Under the pieces are notes generated by a model. It was not told the DNA's origin. It saw nothing but the letters and a program-made list of their open reading frames with translations, and searched no databases. This document shows positions 16,439 to 25,419 of a stretch of 64,000 nt of DNA, one piece after another. Every line of letters begins with the position of its first letter. The first letter of the stretch is position 1. The stretch comes from Pseudoxanthomonas koreensis (GTDB lineage: Bacteria > Pseudomonadota > Gammaproteobacteria > Xanthomonadales > Xanthomonadaceae): NCBI RefSeq assembly GCF_010093225.1, contig NZ_PDWM01000012.1:1-64000 (forward strand). The letters are read 5' to 3'. The translations under genes were made by a program, and so were the position numbers.

Positions 16439-17716
16439 TCAGCGTTCGACGATCGCCACCACGCCCATGCCGCCGGCGGTGCAGATCGAGACCAGCGCGC
16501 GGCCGCCGCCGCGTTCGGCCAGCTGCCGGGCCGCCGTCGCCACCACGCGCGCACCGGTGGCGGCGAACGGATGGCCGGTGGCCAGCGAGGAGCCGACCGG
16601 GTTGATCTTCTCCGGATCGATCCGGCCCAGCGGCGCGTCCAGGCCCAGCCGGTTGCGACAGTAGTCCTCGCTCTCCCACGCGCGCAGCGTGCACAGGACC
16701 TGCGCGGCGAAGGCCTCGTGGATCTCGTAGAGGTCGAAGTCCTGCAGGGTCAGGCCGTGGCGCTTCAGCATCTCCGGCACGGCCACGGTCGGCGCCATCA
16801 GCAGGCCTTCGCCGTGGACGAAATCCACCGCCGCCACCTGCGCGTCACGCAGGTACGCCTGCGGCTCGTGGCCGTGGGCGCGCGCCCATTCCTCCGAGGC
16901 CAGCAGCACCGCCGCGGCGCCGTCGGTGAGCGGGGTCGAATTCGCCGCGGTCAGGGTGCCGCGGCCGGAGGCCTTGTCGAACGCCGGCTTCAGCGTGGCC
17001 AGCTTCTCCAGGGTGGTGTCCGGGCGCAGGATGTTGTCGCGCTCCACGCCGCGGAACGGCGCCACCAGGTCGGTGAAGAAACCGCGCTCGTAGGCCGCGG
17101 CCAGCTTGCGGTGCGAGGCCACCGCCCACTCGTCCTGCGAGTCGCGCGCGATGCTCCACTGCTTGGCCATGTCCTCGCAGTGGTCGCCCATGCTCTTGCC
17201 CGTGCGCGGCTCGGCCACGCCGGGGAACTCGGGCTTGAGTTCGGCCAGCTTGAAGCCCTTGAACGCGGCCAGCCTGTCTTTCGTGGTCTTCGCCCGGTTG
17301 GCGGCGAGCAGGCGCGAACGCAGCTTCTTGCCGTACACGATCGGCACGTCGGAGGTGGTGTCCGAACCGCCGCCGATGCCCGACTCGATCTGGCCGACCG
17401 CGATCTTGTTGGCGACGGTGATGATCGAATCCAGGCTGGTGCCGCAGGCGCGCTGCAGGGTGATGCCCGGGGTCAGCGGCGACAGGCCCGACGACAGCGC
17501 CGCCTCGCGGCCCAGGTTCCAGTCAGATGGGTGCTTGATCACCGCACCCATCGCCACTTCGCCCAGCTGCTGGCCGTGCAGGCCGAAGCGCTCGACCAGC
17601 GCGCCGAGGGTCCGCACCGACATGCCGAGGTTGCCGACGTCCGAATAGGCGGTGTTCTGGCGGCAGAACGGGATGCGGACGCCGCCGAGGATGGCGACGG
17701 GGCGGACGGATGTCAT
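16439..17716 (-). CDS. FadI-like acetyl-CoA C-acyltransferase (thiolase)
   Basis: The 425-residue thiolase cleaves 3-ketoacyl-CoA to acetyl-CoA and a shortened acyl-CoA, or runs the reverse condensation. Catalytic residues are clear: nucleophile Cys91 in QRACGTS, His in GHPFAATGAR, and the second Cys in CTAGGMG. The inserted loop region and the length match FadI/anaerobic-type thiolases better than the shorter PhaA type. The ATG at 17716 follows a short untranslated stretch; an extension to 17740 adds nothing conserved. No FadJ partner is adjacent in the window. The gene is divergent from the unknown gene at 17933. Confidence 0.92.
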   Translation of the reverse strand: MTSVRPVAILGGVRIPFCRQNTAYSDVGNLGMSVRTLGALVERFGLHGQQLGEVAMGAVIKHPSDWNLGREAALSSGLSPLTPGITLQRACGTSLDSIITVANKIAVGQIESGIGGGSDTTSDVPIVYGKKLRSRLLAANRAKTTKDRLAAFKGFKLAELKPEFPGVAEPRTGKSMGDHCEDMAKQWSIARDSQDEWAVASHRKLAAAYERGFFTDLVAPFRGVERDNILRPDTTLEKLATLKPAFDKASGRGTLTAANSTPLTDGAAAVLLASEEWARAHGHEPQAYLRDAQVAAVDFVHGEGLLMAPTVAVPEMLKRHGLTLQDFDLYEIHEAFAAQVLCTLRAWESEDYCRNRLGLDAPLGRIDPEKINPVGSSLATGHPFAATGARVVATAARQLAERGGGRALVSICTAGGMGVVAIVER

Positions 17717-17932
17717 GGGGCGTGCCTCGCGGGAATCCATTCGTGGGGCCGGACTGCATACGCAGCCGAATGCATAATGTGGAAGTGTAGCCCCGACCCG
17801 TCAGGCGGCCAATGATCCAGACCCACCACGGCATGAACGGACCCACCACCTGCGACGCCCTGCGCGGGCGCGATGCCTTCGCGCCGCCCGCCTGCGCCCC
17901 GCCCGCCTGCACCCGCTACCGGAGCGACCGCC

Positions 17933-18817
17933 ATGACTGAGTCAAAGGTGGCCAGGGGCGTGCTCGCGCTGGAACTGGCCGGCGGTGCCGCGCCGGAACG
18001 CCCGGCGCTGGCGCCGGAAGCGGCCGGCGAACTGGCCACGCGCGTGGGCCGCGACCTGGCCGGGCTGGTCGAAGGTGCCGCCGGGCTGGACCTGGTGCTC
18101 GCCGCCGCCCACTTCGACCCGGCCGAGGCGCTGCGCCCTGGCTGGCCGCTGCACCAGCGCCTGCAGGAACTGCACGCGCGTGCGCCGGGCCGTGGCGCGG
18201 GCCCGCGCGTGCTCGCCTTCGGTGCCGATGCCGGCGGCGTGGTGCCGCTGCCGTTCCAGGCCGAACCGGCACTGGCCGGCGGCGGCCTGCGCGTGCTGCC
18301 GTTCCTGCTGTCCGGCGACGCCGGTGCGGTCGATGCGGTCGCCGACGCGCTGGAGGAAAAGCTGCTGCAGTTCGGCATGGCCGCGGCCGATACCGCGCTG
18401 CTCGCCCAGGACGGCTTCGGCGCGCGGATCGAGCACGCCCGCTACCTCACCGCGCACGACCTGGCCGCGATGATGGCCATGCAGTACGACAACCAGGGCC
18501 TGGCACCGCTGTGGAACCTGGTCGAGGCCGCGCTGCTGGCGCCGCAGGCGGTGGAATGGCTGGACGCCGGCGCCGAACCGCTGCTGCGCCTGGAGGGCGG
18601 CGAAGTACGCATGGCCCTGTTCGACCCCGCCGGCTGGTGCCGGCACTACGCCGCCGCGATGGGCGGCAACGAGGGCGAGTGCGAACGGATGCAGCGGGTG
18701 TACGAACACTTCCTCGCCCGCCAGCGCCAGTTCTCCGCGGTACTGGAAGCGCACGGCATCCCGGTGCTGTACGTGCACTGCAACGGCAGCGACGACGCAC
18801 GCGCGCTGCTCGGCTGA
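17933..18817 (+). CDS. Conserved-looking protein of unknown function
   Basis: I do not recognise this 294-residue protein. It has no signal peptide or membrane span and is Ala/Leu-rich. Features that look selected are the cluster MMAMQYDNQGLAPLWNLVEA (centre), MALFDPAGWCRHYAAAMGG with a conserved-looking Trp-Cys-His, and the C-terminus VYEHFLARQRQFSAVLEAHG followed by VLYVHCNGSDDARALLG. GGAG precedes the ATG at 17933 by eight bases. It is divergent from the thiolase and convergent with the superoxide dismutase gene, so it is probably transcribed alone. The codon pattern and the absence of a plausible competing frame support a real gene. Confidence 0.75.
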   Translation: MTESKVARGVLALELAGGAAPERPALAPEAAGELATRVGRDLAGLVEGAAGLDLVLAAAHFDPAEALRPGWPLHQRLQELHARAPGRGAGPRVLAFGADAGGVVPLPFQAEPALAGGGLRVLPFLLSGDAGAVDAVADALEEKLLQFGMAAADTALLAQDGFGARIEHARYLTAHDLAAMMAMQYDNQGLAPLWNLVEAALLAPQAVEWLDAGAEPLLRLEGGEVRMALFDPAGWCRHYAAAMGGNEGECERMQRVYEHFLARQRQFSAVLEAHGIPVLYVHCNGSDDARALLG

Positions 18818-18834
18818 CCCTGCCCGGCGCTCCG

Positions 18835-19398
18835 TCAGCGCGTCACCTTGATCACGCCGCAGGCCAGGCGCGCGCCGGCGTTGCCGGTGGGCTGGGTGTG
18901 GTAGTCGTCCGGCGCCGCGTGCACGATCACCGCGCGGTTGGCGATGTCGTTGGCCGCGCCGCCGCCCAGGGTCACCCCGCGCAGGTGCACGTTGACCTTG
19001 GCCACGCCGCTGCCATCGGAGGCGATGTTGTCCATGTCGCCGGCGTGGTGCACGGCGGTGCTGGCGCGACCGTGGGCGCTGGCCGCCGGGTTGAAGTGCG
19101 CACCCGCGCTGGTCGCGTCGACCGCGCTGCAGTCGCCCTTCTCGTGCACGTGGAAGCCGAACTGGCCGTTCGGCGCCAGGCCGCCGACTTCGCCGCTCAG
19201 GTGGACACCATCGCCCATCGGCGCCAGGGTCAGCTTGCCGCTGACGCGGCTGCCGGATGCGGAGGCCAGTACGGCCGTGGCCTGCTGCGCGGTGCTGGTC
19301 GCGGCGGGCGTGGCGGAGGTCGAAGCCGGCGGCGTGCTGCTGCAGGCGGCAAGCGTGGCCAGGGTGAGCAGGCCGAGCGAGGCGTGGGCGATGCGCAT
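18835..19398 (-). CDS. sodC: Cu/Zn superoxide dismutase, lipoprotein type
   Basis: SodC converts superoxide to hydrogen peroxide and oxygen in the periplasm. The 187-residue precursor has a lipoprotein signal with lipobox LAAC (residues about 16-19), so it is membrane-tethered. A Ser/Thr/Ala-rich linker and then the enzyme domain follow. Copper ligands are in FGFHVHEKGDC, the bridging His and zinc ligands in GAHFNPAASAHG and HHAGDMDNI, and the last copper His in VIVHAAPDDYH. The disulfide Cys pair is in GDCS and ARLACGVI. The ATG at 19398 gives a standard signal peptide; an upstream ATG at 19458 does not. Confidence 0.93.
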   Translation of the reverse strand: MRIAHASLGLLTLATLAACSSTPPASTSATPAATSTAQQATAVLASASGSRVSGKLTLAPMGDGVHLSGEVGGLAPNGQFGFHVHEKGDCSAVDATSAGAHFNPAASAHGRASTAVHHAGDMDNIASDGSGVAKVNVHLRGVTLGGGAANDIANRAVIVHAAPDDYHTQPTGNAGARLACGVIKVTR

Positions 19399-19474
19399 GG
19401 TCGTACTCCGTGCCGGAAGGGGACCACAGCATAAGCAACCCGCCAGTCGATGCCGCATGAACGGGGGCTGCGGT

Positions 19475-19608
19475 TGTAGGAGCCCACTTCAGGGGGCGAC
19501 CCGACGCCGCCCGGACACAGCCGCGAACAGCGCGACCGCTCCGGAGACGACGCGTTGAGCTCCGCGCCTTCAATGCCACCGGGTCGCCCCCTGAAGTGGG
19601 CTCCTACA
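19475..19608. repeat. REPIN-type inverted doublet, family A, copy 3
   Basis: Perfect 27-base arms at 19475-19501 and 19582-19608 enclose a core with GCGTTGAGC and TCCGGAG as in the other copies. It lies between the sodC start and the ntrC stop. The remaining 70 bases up to 19681 are purine-rich (repeats of GGGGCGAAG) and have no other visible feature. Confidence 0.9.
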
Positions 19609-19681
19609 GGCGGTCGAAGGGGCCGAAGGGGGCGAAGCAGGCGAGGGGCGGAAAGGGGCGAAGGGGCGACGAGGGCTTGTC

Positions 19682-21133
19682 TCAGCGGCGCTTGCGGGCG
19701 GGGCCGAGTTTGCGGGTGACGGTGTTGCGGCCTACGCCCAGCAGGGCGGCTGCTTCCACCCGGCGGCCACCAGTGTGTTCCAGGGCCGCGCCGAGCAGGG
19801 CCTGGTCGAAGCGTTCGCGCGCCTCGGCGTGCAGGTCGCGCGCTCCGGCCTGCAGGCAGGCCAGCGCCCACTGCGCGAGCTGGTGGTCCCATCCGCCCGG
19901 CGCGCCGGCGACGGCGGCCACGGCCTGGACGGTGCCCGGCGCCGGCGCCTGCACGTCCTCCAGGTCGGCCACCGTGATCGTCTCGCCCGGCGCCAGCGCG
20001 GCCAGGCGCCAGCACAGGTTCTGCAGTTCGCGCACGTTGCCCGGCCAGTCCAGCACCTGCAGCGCGGCCCGCGCAGCCGGATCGAAACGCTTGGCGCCGG
20101 CGCCGAGCCTGCGCGCGGCGCGGTGCAGGAAGGTGTCGGCCAGCAGCGGGATGTCGCTGCGCCGCTCGCGCAGCGCGGGGATCCGCAGCCGCACCACGTC
20201 GAGCCGGTGCAGCAGGTCGGCGCGGAAGCGGCCCTGCTGGACCAGCGTCTCCAGGTCCTGGTGGGTGGCGGCGATCACGCGCACGTCCACCCGGATCAGT
20301 TCGCGCCCGCCGACGCGGAAGAACTCGCCCTCGGCCAGCACCCGCAGCAGCCGGGTCTGCAGCGAAGCCGGCATGTCGCCGATCTCGTCCAGGAACAGGG
20401 CGCCGCCGTCGGCCTGCTCGAAGCGGCCGATGTGGCGCTTCTGCGCGCCGGTGAAGGCGCCGGCCTCGTGGCCGAACAGTTCGCTCTCCAGCAGTTCGGC
20501 CGGGATCGCGGCGGTGTTGAGCGCGACGAACGGGCCGGACGCACGCGGCGATTCGCGGTGCAGCGCGTTGGCCACCAGTTCCTTGCCGGTCCCGGTCTCG
20601 CCGGTGATCAGCACCGACAGCGGCGCCTGCGCCAGCCGGCCGATCGCGCGGAACAGCGCGCGCATGGCCGGGGTATCGCCGATCAGGTCGGCCGCGGCCT
20701 CCGTGCCTTGCAGTTCCGGCCCGGGCTCCGGCGCCGGCTGCGGCGCCGCGACCGCCGGCAGCGCGCGCGCGGCCAGCGCCACCGCATCGTCCAGGTCGAA
20801 CGGCTTGGACAGGAATTCGTGCGCGCCGCCGCGGAATGCGCTGGCGGTGCTGGCCACGTCGGTATAGGCCGACATCACGATCACCGGCAGCTGCGGATGC
20901 GCGGCCTTGAGCCGGTCCAGCAGCACCAGGCCGTCCTCGCCGGGCATGCGCACGTCGGTGAACAGCAGGTCCGGGGCGCCGCGTACGCGCAACGCGGCCA
21001 GCGCGCTGGCGGCGTTCTCGAAACCGTCGACCTCGTAGCCGGCGTCGCGCAGCGCGGTGGCCAGGACGAAGCGCACCGAGCGGTCGTCGTCGACCACCCA
21101 GACGCGGCGGCTGTCGTCGGTGTCCGCGGTCAT
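19682..21133 (-). CDS. ntrC: NtrC, nitrogen-regulation response regulator (sigma-54 activator)
   Basis: The 483-residue protein has the complete NtrC layout. A receiver domain (about 9-125) carries the acidic pair VVDDD, phospho-acceptor Asp in FTDVRMPGEDG, and Lys in FLSKPFD. A sigma-54-interacting AAA+ domain (about 150-390) has Walker A GETGTGKE, the GAFTGA loop that touches sigma-54, and Walker B LFLDEIGDM. A Fis-type helix-turn-helix at the end reads RRVEAAALLGVGRNTVTRKL. It activates glnA and other nitrogen genes under nitrogen limitation. Its ATG overlaps the ntrB stop (ATGA), so the pair is coupled. Confidence 0.96.
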   Translation of the reverse strand: MTADTDDSRRVWVVDDDRSVRFVLATALRDAGYEVDGFENAASALAALRVRGAPDLLFTDVRMPGEDGLVLLDRLKAAHPQLPVIVMSAYTDVASTASAFRGGAHEFLSKPFDLDDAVALAARALPAVAAPQPAPEPGPELQGTEAAADLIGDTPAMRALFRAIGRLAQAPLSVLITGETGTGKELVANALHRESPRASGPFVALNTAAIPAELLESELFGHEAGAFTGAQKRHIGRFEQADGGALFLDEIGDMPASLQTRLLRVLAEGEFFRVGGRELIRVDVRVIAATHQDLETLVQQGRFRADLLHRLDVVRLRIPALRERRSDIPLLADTFLHRAARRLGAGAKRFDPAARAALQVLDWPGNVRELQNLCWRLAALAPGETITVADLEDVQAPAPGTVQAVAAVAGAPGGWDHQLAQWALACLQAGARDLHAEARERFDQALLGAALEHTGGRRVEAAALLGVGRNTVTRKLGPARKRR

Positions 21134-22179
21134 GGCGTGGTGGCTCCTTCGGGTTCGTTCTGCGGCAGCAGCAGGGTGAAGACGGTGTGGCCCGGGCGCG
21201 AGCGGAAGGTCAGCGAACCGCGGTGCTCGCGCGCGACCTGGTGGGCCAGGGCCAGGCCCAGGCCGCTGCCTTCGGCGCGGCCGCTGACCAGCGGCAGGAA
21301 CAGGTGCTCGGCCAGTTCGTCGGGCACGCCGCGGCCGTCGTCGACGATCTCCACCCGCAGCGCGCGCGCATGCAGGTGTTCGCGGATGTGCAGCCCGCTT
21401 TCCACCCGCGTGCGCAGCACCAGGGTCGAGGCACCGGCCTGCAGTGCGTTGCGGACCAGGTTCCACACCGCCTGGGCCAGGCGGTCGGCATCGCCGGCGA
21501 ACTCGGGGATCGACGGGTCGTAGTCGCGCTGCACGCGCACGCTCCAGCCGCCCTCGGCCTCGGCCAGGCGCAGCACCCGCTCGAGCACGGCGTGGATGTT
21601 CAGCGGCGCGTGCGGGCGCTGCGGCGCCGGCGACATCAGCTGCTCGACCAGTTGGCCGAGCCGGTCGATCTCCGCACCGATCAGCTCGATCAGTTCGCCC
21701 TCGTCGCGGGCCTCCGGGCGCTGCCCGGCGCGGCGGGCGAGCAGCTGGGCGGCGCCCTTCAGGCCGGCCAGCGGATTGCGCAGTTCGTGCGCCAGGCCCT
21801 TGAGTGCGGCCTGCAGCGCGCCGGGCAGGGCCTGGGCCGGGTCGCCGGCGGGGAAGGCGTCGGCCGGGTGCGCTTCCAGCAGCCAGCCGTCGGCGGTGCG
21901 GGTGATCCAGCCATCGGCGAAGCGCGCCGCCTCGCCGGGCATGCCCAGCGCGATCCGGTGCAGGCGCAGCACCTCGCGCTCGTCTTCGGCGAGGAAGCGG
22001 GCGACCGCGTCGCCTTCCAGTTCCAGCGCCGCCAGCGGCTGGCCGAGCAGGCGCCGCGGACCGACCCCGAGCCAGCGCGGAAACGCCGGATTGACCCCGG
22101 TGATCCGCGCCTGGCGGTCGGTCCAGGCCACCGGGGTGCCGAGCTGGTCGAGGGTGGGCGCGGGGGCCGTCATGTCCAT
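21130..22179 (-). CDS. ntrB: NtrB (GlnL), nitrogen-sensing histidine kinase
   Basis: The 349-residue cytoplasmic kinase phosphorylates NtrC when nitrogen is scarce and is switched to phosphatase by PII. An N-terminal PAS domain (about 10-110) has PVAWTDRQARITGVNPAFPR. The dimerisation helix holds the phospho-His in KGLAHELRNPLAGLKGAAQL. The ATPase part has the N box WNLVRNALQAG, the G1 box VDDGRGVP and G2 GSGLGLALAH. There is no membrane helix, as usual for NtrB. The ATG at 22179 directly abuts an NtrC-type site; ATG 22173 is a possible alternative. It is followed by ntrC with a four-base overlap. Confidence 0.95.
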   Translation of the reverse strand: MDMTAPAPTLDQLGTPVAWTDRQARITGVNPAFPRWLGVGPRRLLGQPLAALELEGDAVARFLAEDEREVLRLHRIALGMPGEAARFADGWITRTADGWLLEAHPADAFPAGDPAQALPGALQAALKGLAHELRNPLAGLKGAAQLLARRAGQRPEARDEGELIELIGAEIDRLGQLVEQLMSPAPQRPHAPLNIHAVLERVLRLAEAEGGWSVRVQRDYDPSIPEFAGDADRLAQAVWNLVRNALQAGASTLVLRTRVESGLHIREHLHARALRVEIVDDGRGVPDELAEHLFLPLVSGRAEGSGLGLALAHQVAREHRGSLTFRSRPGHTVFTLLLPQNEPEGATTP

Positions 22180-22196
22180 TGCACCAATTTAGTGCA
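22180..22196 (-). promoter_or_regulatory. NtrC-type binding site at the ntrB start
   Basis: TGCACCAATTTAGTGCA matches the dyad TGCACC-N5-GGTGCA in 11 of 12 positions and starts one base upstream of the ntrB ATG. So close to the start codon, it cannot be an enhancer for this gene. Autorepression of ntrBC by NtrC is the likely role. Confidence 0.75.
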
Positions 22197-22239
22197 AATG
22201 GTGGGCCGCCGCGAATGGATTCCGCCGTCGTTCCCGCCC

Positions 22240-22389
22240 TCAGCGCTGGCGGCGGGCCTGCAGGACCAGGGAATGCAGGATGCGCAGGTCCTGCGCGTCC
22301 AGCACCGCGGCCTCGTCGCCGCGGTAGTGGCGGCGGTAGGCGCGCCCGGCCGCATCGCGGTCGGCCCGCGGCCAGCCGATCGCCTGCAT
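22240..22389 (-). CDS. Putative 49-residue protein coupled to the amidase gene
   Basis: An ORF beginning MQAIGWPRADRDAAGRAYRR and ending ILHSLVLQARRQR starts inside the amidase stop codon (TGATG arrangement, ATG 22387-22389). The product would be Arg-rich and mostly helical, with an Asp/Glu patch in the middle. Codon choice is like that of real genes here, and the overlap suggests translational coupling. I do not recognise a family. It could also be untranslated leader of ntrB. Confidence 0.45.
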   Translation of the reverse strand: MQAIGWPRADRDAAGRAYRRHYRGDEAAVLDAQDLRILHSLVLQARRQR

Positions 22390-22976
22390 CACCAGCCACG
22401 ATCGAAGCCCGGCGGCGGTTCGCCATCGGCCGGATCCGGCCACAGCCCGTAGCCGGCCTCGGCCAGGCGTTGCCACGGGAACTGCGGTCCGGGGTCGCGC
22501 TTGCGCGTGGGCGCCAGGTCGGCGTGGGCGATGACCGCGTGGCGCGGGATGCGCAGGCGCAGGCACAGGTCGTCGAGCAGGCGCAGCAGCGCCTCGACCT
22601 GTGCCGGCGGGAAGGGTGCGGCGCCGTCATTGTCCAGCTCGATCCCGATCGACGCCGAGTTCAGGTCGTCGATCGTGCCCCAGCTGCCGCCGCCGGCATG
22701 CCAGGCGCGGCGAGAATCCTCGACCAGCTGGTACAGCGCGCCGTCGGCGCCGACCAGGTAGTGCGAGCTCACCGGCCCGCCGCTGTTGCGCGTGCTCAGC
22801 GTGTGCAGGCTCTGCGCCACCGAATCCTGCTCGGTCGCATGCAGTACGATGATCGTGGCGCGGCGCGCGTCGTGGTTGGGCGAGGGCTCCCACTGCGCGA
22901 TCGGGTTGCGCACCGGCGCCTGCGCGCAGGCGCACAGCAACACGCAGATGAGGGCGGGGATCCAGCGGATGGCCAT
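22389..22976 (-). CDS. AmiD-like N-acetylmuramoyl-L-alanine amidase, lipoprotein
   Basis: The 195-residue protein begins MAIRWIPALICVLLCACAQA, a lipoprotein signal with lipobox LCAC. The rest is an Amidase_2 (T7 lysozyme-like) domain. Zinc ligands are His in TIIVLHATEQD, and His and Asp in VIAHADLAPTRKRDPG; the fold motif SSHYLVGADGALYQLV and WHAGGGSWG are also present. It cleaves the amide bond between MurNAc and the stem peptide in murein recycling. The lipoprotein signal points to outer-membrane AmiD rather than cytoplasmic AmpD. An ATG at 22994 is a possible earlier start. It lies within the nitrogen block without an obvious functional link. Confidence 0.88.
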   Translation of the reverse strand: MAIRWIPALICVLLCACAQAPVRNPIAQWEPSPNHDARRATIIVLHATEQDSVAQSLHTLSTRNSGGPVSSHYLVGADGALYQLVEDSRRAWHAGGGSWGTIDDLNSASIGIELDNDGAAPFPPAQVEALLRLLDDLCLRLRIPRHAVIAHADLAPTRKRDPGPQFPWQRLAEAGYGLWPDPADGEPPPGFDRGW

Positions 22977-23241
22977 GGCCCATTGCAGCGGCATGCGCCG
23001 CGGAAGGCAAGCAGGCGTCCCGCGCGCGCCTGCGGACACGGCTCCGCAGCGGGCGGCGCTGGCGGATGACACTGCTGGAAAATGCCGGGAACACGGAATC
23101 ACCTCGGCGATGCGGGTCGCGCTGCGCCCCGGGTCGCGATGCATCAACCCGGATCGTCACCCGGTCGCGGCCGGAACACCCGGCCGCACCGGAAGGGAAC
23201 CCGGCCCGCGGCAGCGCGCCGGGGGCCGGTTGCAGCCTGGA

Positions 23242-24768
23242 TCACGCCTCGTAGGCGGACTCGCCGTGCGAGGTGATGTCCAGGCCGATGCGCTCGGCCT
23301 CCTCGTCCACGCGCAAGCCGAACACCAGCCTGGCCACGGTGAAGCCGACCGCCGAGACCACGCCGATCCAGGCGATGGTCAGGCCCACACCCAGCGCCTG
23401 GATCGCGACCTGCGACCCGATGCTGAAGTCCTCGCCACCGGTGCCGCCCAGCGACGGCGCGGCGAACACACCGGTAAGGATCGCGCCGACGATGCCGCCG
23501 ACCGCGTGCACGCCGAACACGTCCAGGCTGTCGTCGGCGCCCAGCAGCTTCTTCAGGCCGGTGACGCCCCACACGCAGACCACGCCGGCGGCAAAACCAA
23601 TGGCCACCGCGCCGAACGGACCGACCAGGCCCGCAGCCGGGGTGATGCCGACCAGGCCGGCGACCATGCCCGAGGCCACGCCCAGCGCCGAGGACTTGCC
23701 CTTCACCAGCTTCTCGGTCAGCGCCCACGCCAGCACCGCCGCGGCGGTCGCCACCAGGGTGTTGAGGAAGGCCAGCGCCGCGCCGGCGGTGGCTTCCAGG
23801 TTGGAGCCGGCGTTGAAGCCGAACCAGCCCACCCACAGCAGCGAGGCGCCGACGAAGGTCAGGGTCACGTTGTGCGGCTTGAGCGCGGTCTGGCCGTAGC
23901 CCAGGCGCCTGCCGACGAAGTACGCGCCGACCAGGCCGGCCACGCCGGCGTTGATGTGCACCACCGTGCCACCGGCGAAGTCCAGCGCGCCCTTCTCGAA
24001 CAGGAAGCCGCCCGTGGCCCAGACCATGTGCGCCAGCGGCAGGTAGCCGAAGGTGAACCAGATCACCGCGAACAGCAGCACCGCGGCCAGCTTGGCGCGT
24101 TCGGCGAAGGCGCCGACGATCAGCGCGCCGGTGATCCCGGCGAAGGTCGCCTGGAAAGCGACGAACACGTACTCCGGCAGCGCCACGCCTTCGCTGAAGG
24201 TCGCCGCCAGCGTGTCGACGCCGACGCCGCGCAGGAACAGCTTGTCGAGGTTGCCGACCCAGGCGCCTTCGCCCGAGAACGCCAGGCTGTAGCCGTACAC
24301 GATCCACAGCACGGCCAGCAGCGAGAACACCACCGCCACCTGCACCAGCACCGAGAGCACGTTCTTGGCGCGGACCATGCCGCCGTAGAACAGCGCCAGG
24401 CCGGGCACCACCATCAGCAGCACCAGCAGCGTGGAGGTCAGCATCCAGGCGACGTCGCCCTTCTCCACCACCGGGGTGGCGGCGGGTGCGGGCTCGGCTT
24501 CGCTGGCAGCCTGGACCGCCGCGGCCATGGAGGTGACGACGGTGGCGGCGGCCGCATCGAGTTCGGCGGCGATGGCCGCCTTGTCCGCGGCGGTGGCATC
24601 CACGGGTGCGGTGGCAGGTGCGGGCGCGGCGACATCACCGGTCGCCGGCGGTACTGCGGTTTCCTGCGCCTGCGCGGCGAATGACAACGTGGCCATGGCC
24701 GAAACGAGCATCGACAGGCACACGGCATGGAACCGGGTCTTCCACCCGGCCACAAAAGGCTTCTTCAT
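23242..24768 (-). CDS. amtB: AmtB ammonium transporter
   Basis: The 508-residue inner-membrane protein starts with a signal-peptide-like segment (MKKPFVAGWKTRFHAVCLSM, residues to about 35). A long Ala/Pro/Thr periplasmic stretch of about 70 residues precedes the 11-helix Amt core, which begins at WMLTSTLLVLLMVVPGLALF. The conserved pore histidines are in VVHINAG and FGVHAVGG, and the family motif FAERAKLAAVL is present. The acidic/Ala-rich N-terminal extension is longer than in E. coli. GGAG lies eight bases before the ATG. It follows glnK by 20 bp, the classical order in which GlnK plugs AmtB when ammonium is plentiful. Confidence 0.96.
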   Translation of the reverse strand: MKKPFVAGWKTRFHAVCLSMLVSAMATLSFAAQAQETAVPPATGDVAAPAPATAPVDATAADKAAIAAELDAAAATVVTSMAAAVQAASEAEPAPAATPVVEKGDVAWMLTSTLLVLLMVVPGLALFYGGMVRAKNVLSVLVQVAVVFSLLAVLWIVYGYSLAFSGEGAWVGNLDKLFLRGVGVDTLAATFSEGVALPEYVFVAFQATFAGITGALIVGAFAERAKLAAVLLFAVIWFTFGYLPLAHMVWATGGFLFEKGALDFAGGTVVHINAGVAGLVGAYFVGRRLGYGQTALKPHNVTLTFVGASLLWVGWFGFNAGSNLEATAGAALAFLNTLVATAAAVLAWALTEKLVKGKSSALGVASGMVAGLVGITPAAGLVGPFGAVAIGFAAGVVCVWGVTGLKKLLGADDSLDVFGVHAVGGIVGAILTGVFAAPSLGGTGGEDFSIGSQVAIQALGVGLTIAWIGVVSAVGFTVARLVFGLRVDEEAERIGLDITSHGESAYEA

Positions 24769-24788
24769 GAGGGCTGCTCCGGGTGGGG

Positions 24789-25283
<495 letters not shown>

Positions 25284-25378
25284 TCATGCAGGCCCGTGAA
25301 TCCCCTTCTTCCCTCTACTGCATGCAGCGGTGTTGCGGTGAAGCTGTTCTTTCCCGGCGCGCGCGGGGCGGGCGCCGG

Positions 25379-25413
25379 CCGGTCGCGCGCGGTTCCCCGC
25401 CACGCGCGACCGG
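25379..25413 (-). other. GC-rich hairpin downstream of glnA, no U tract
   Basis: Arms CCGGTCGCGCG (25379-25389) and CGCGCGACCGG (25403-25413) form an 11-bp stem with a 13-base loop, seven bases past the glnA stop. No T run follows on the minus strand, so it may be a processing or rho-associated structure allowing partial read-through to glnK. The rest of the spacer down to 25128 shows no gene. Confidence 0.45.
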
Positions 25414-25419
25414 TCCTGC

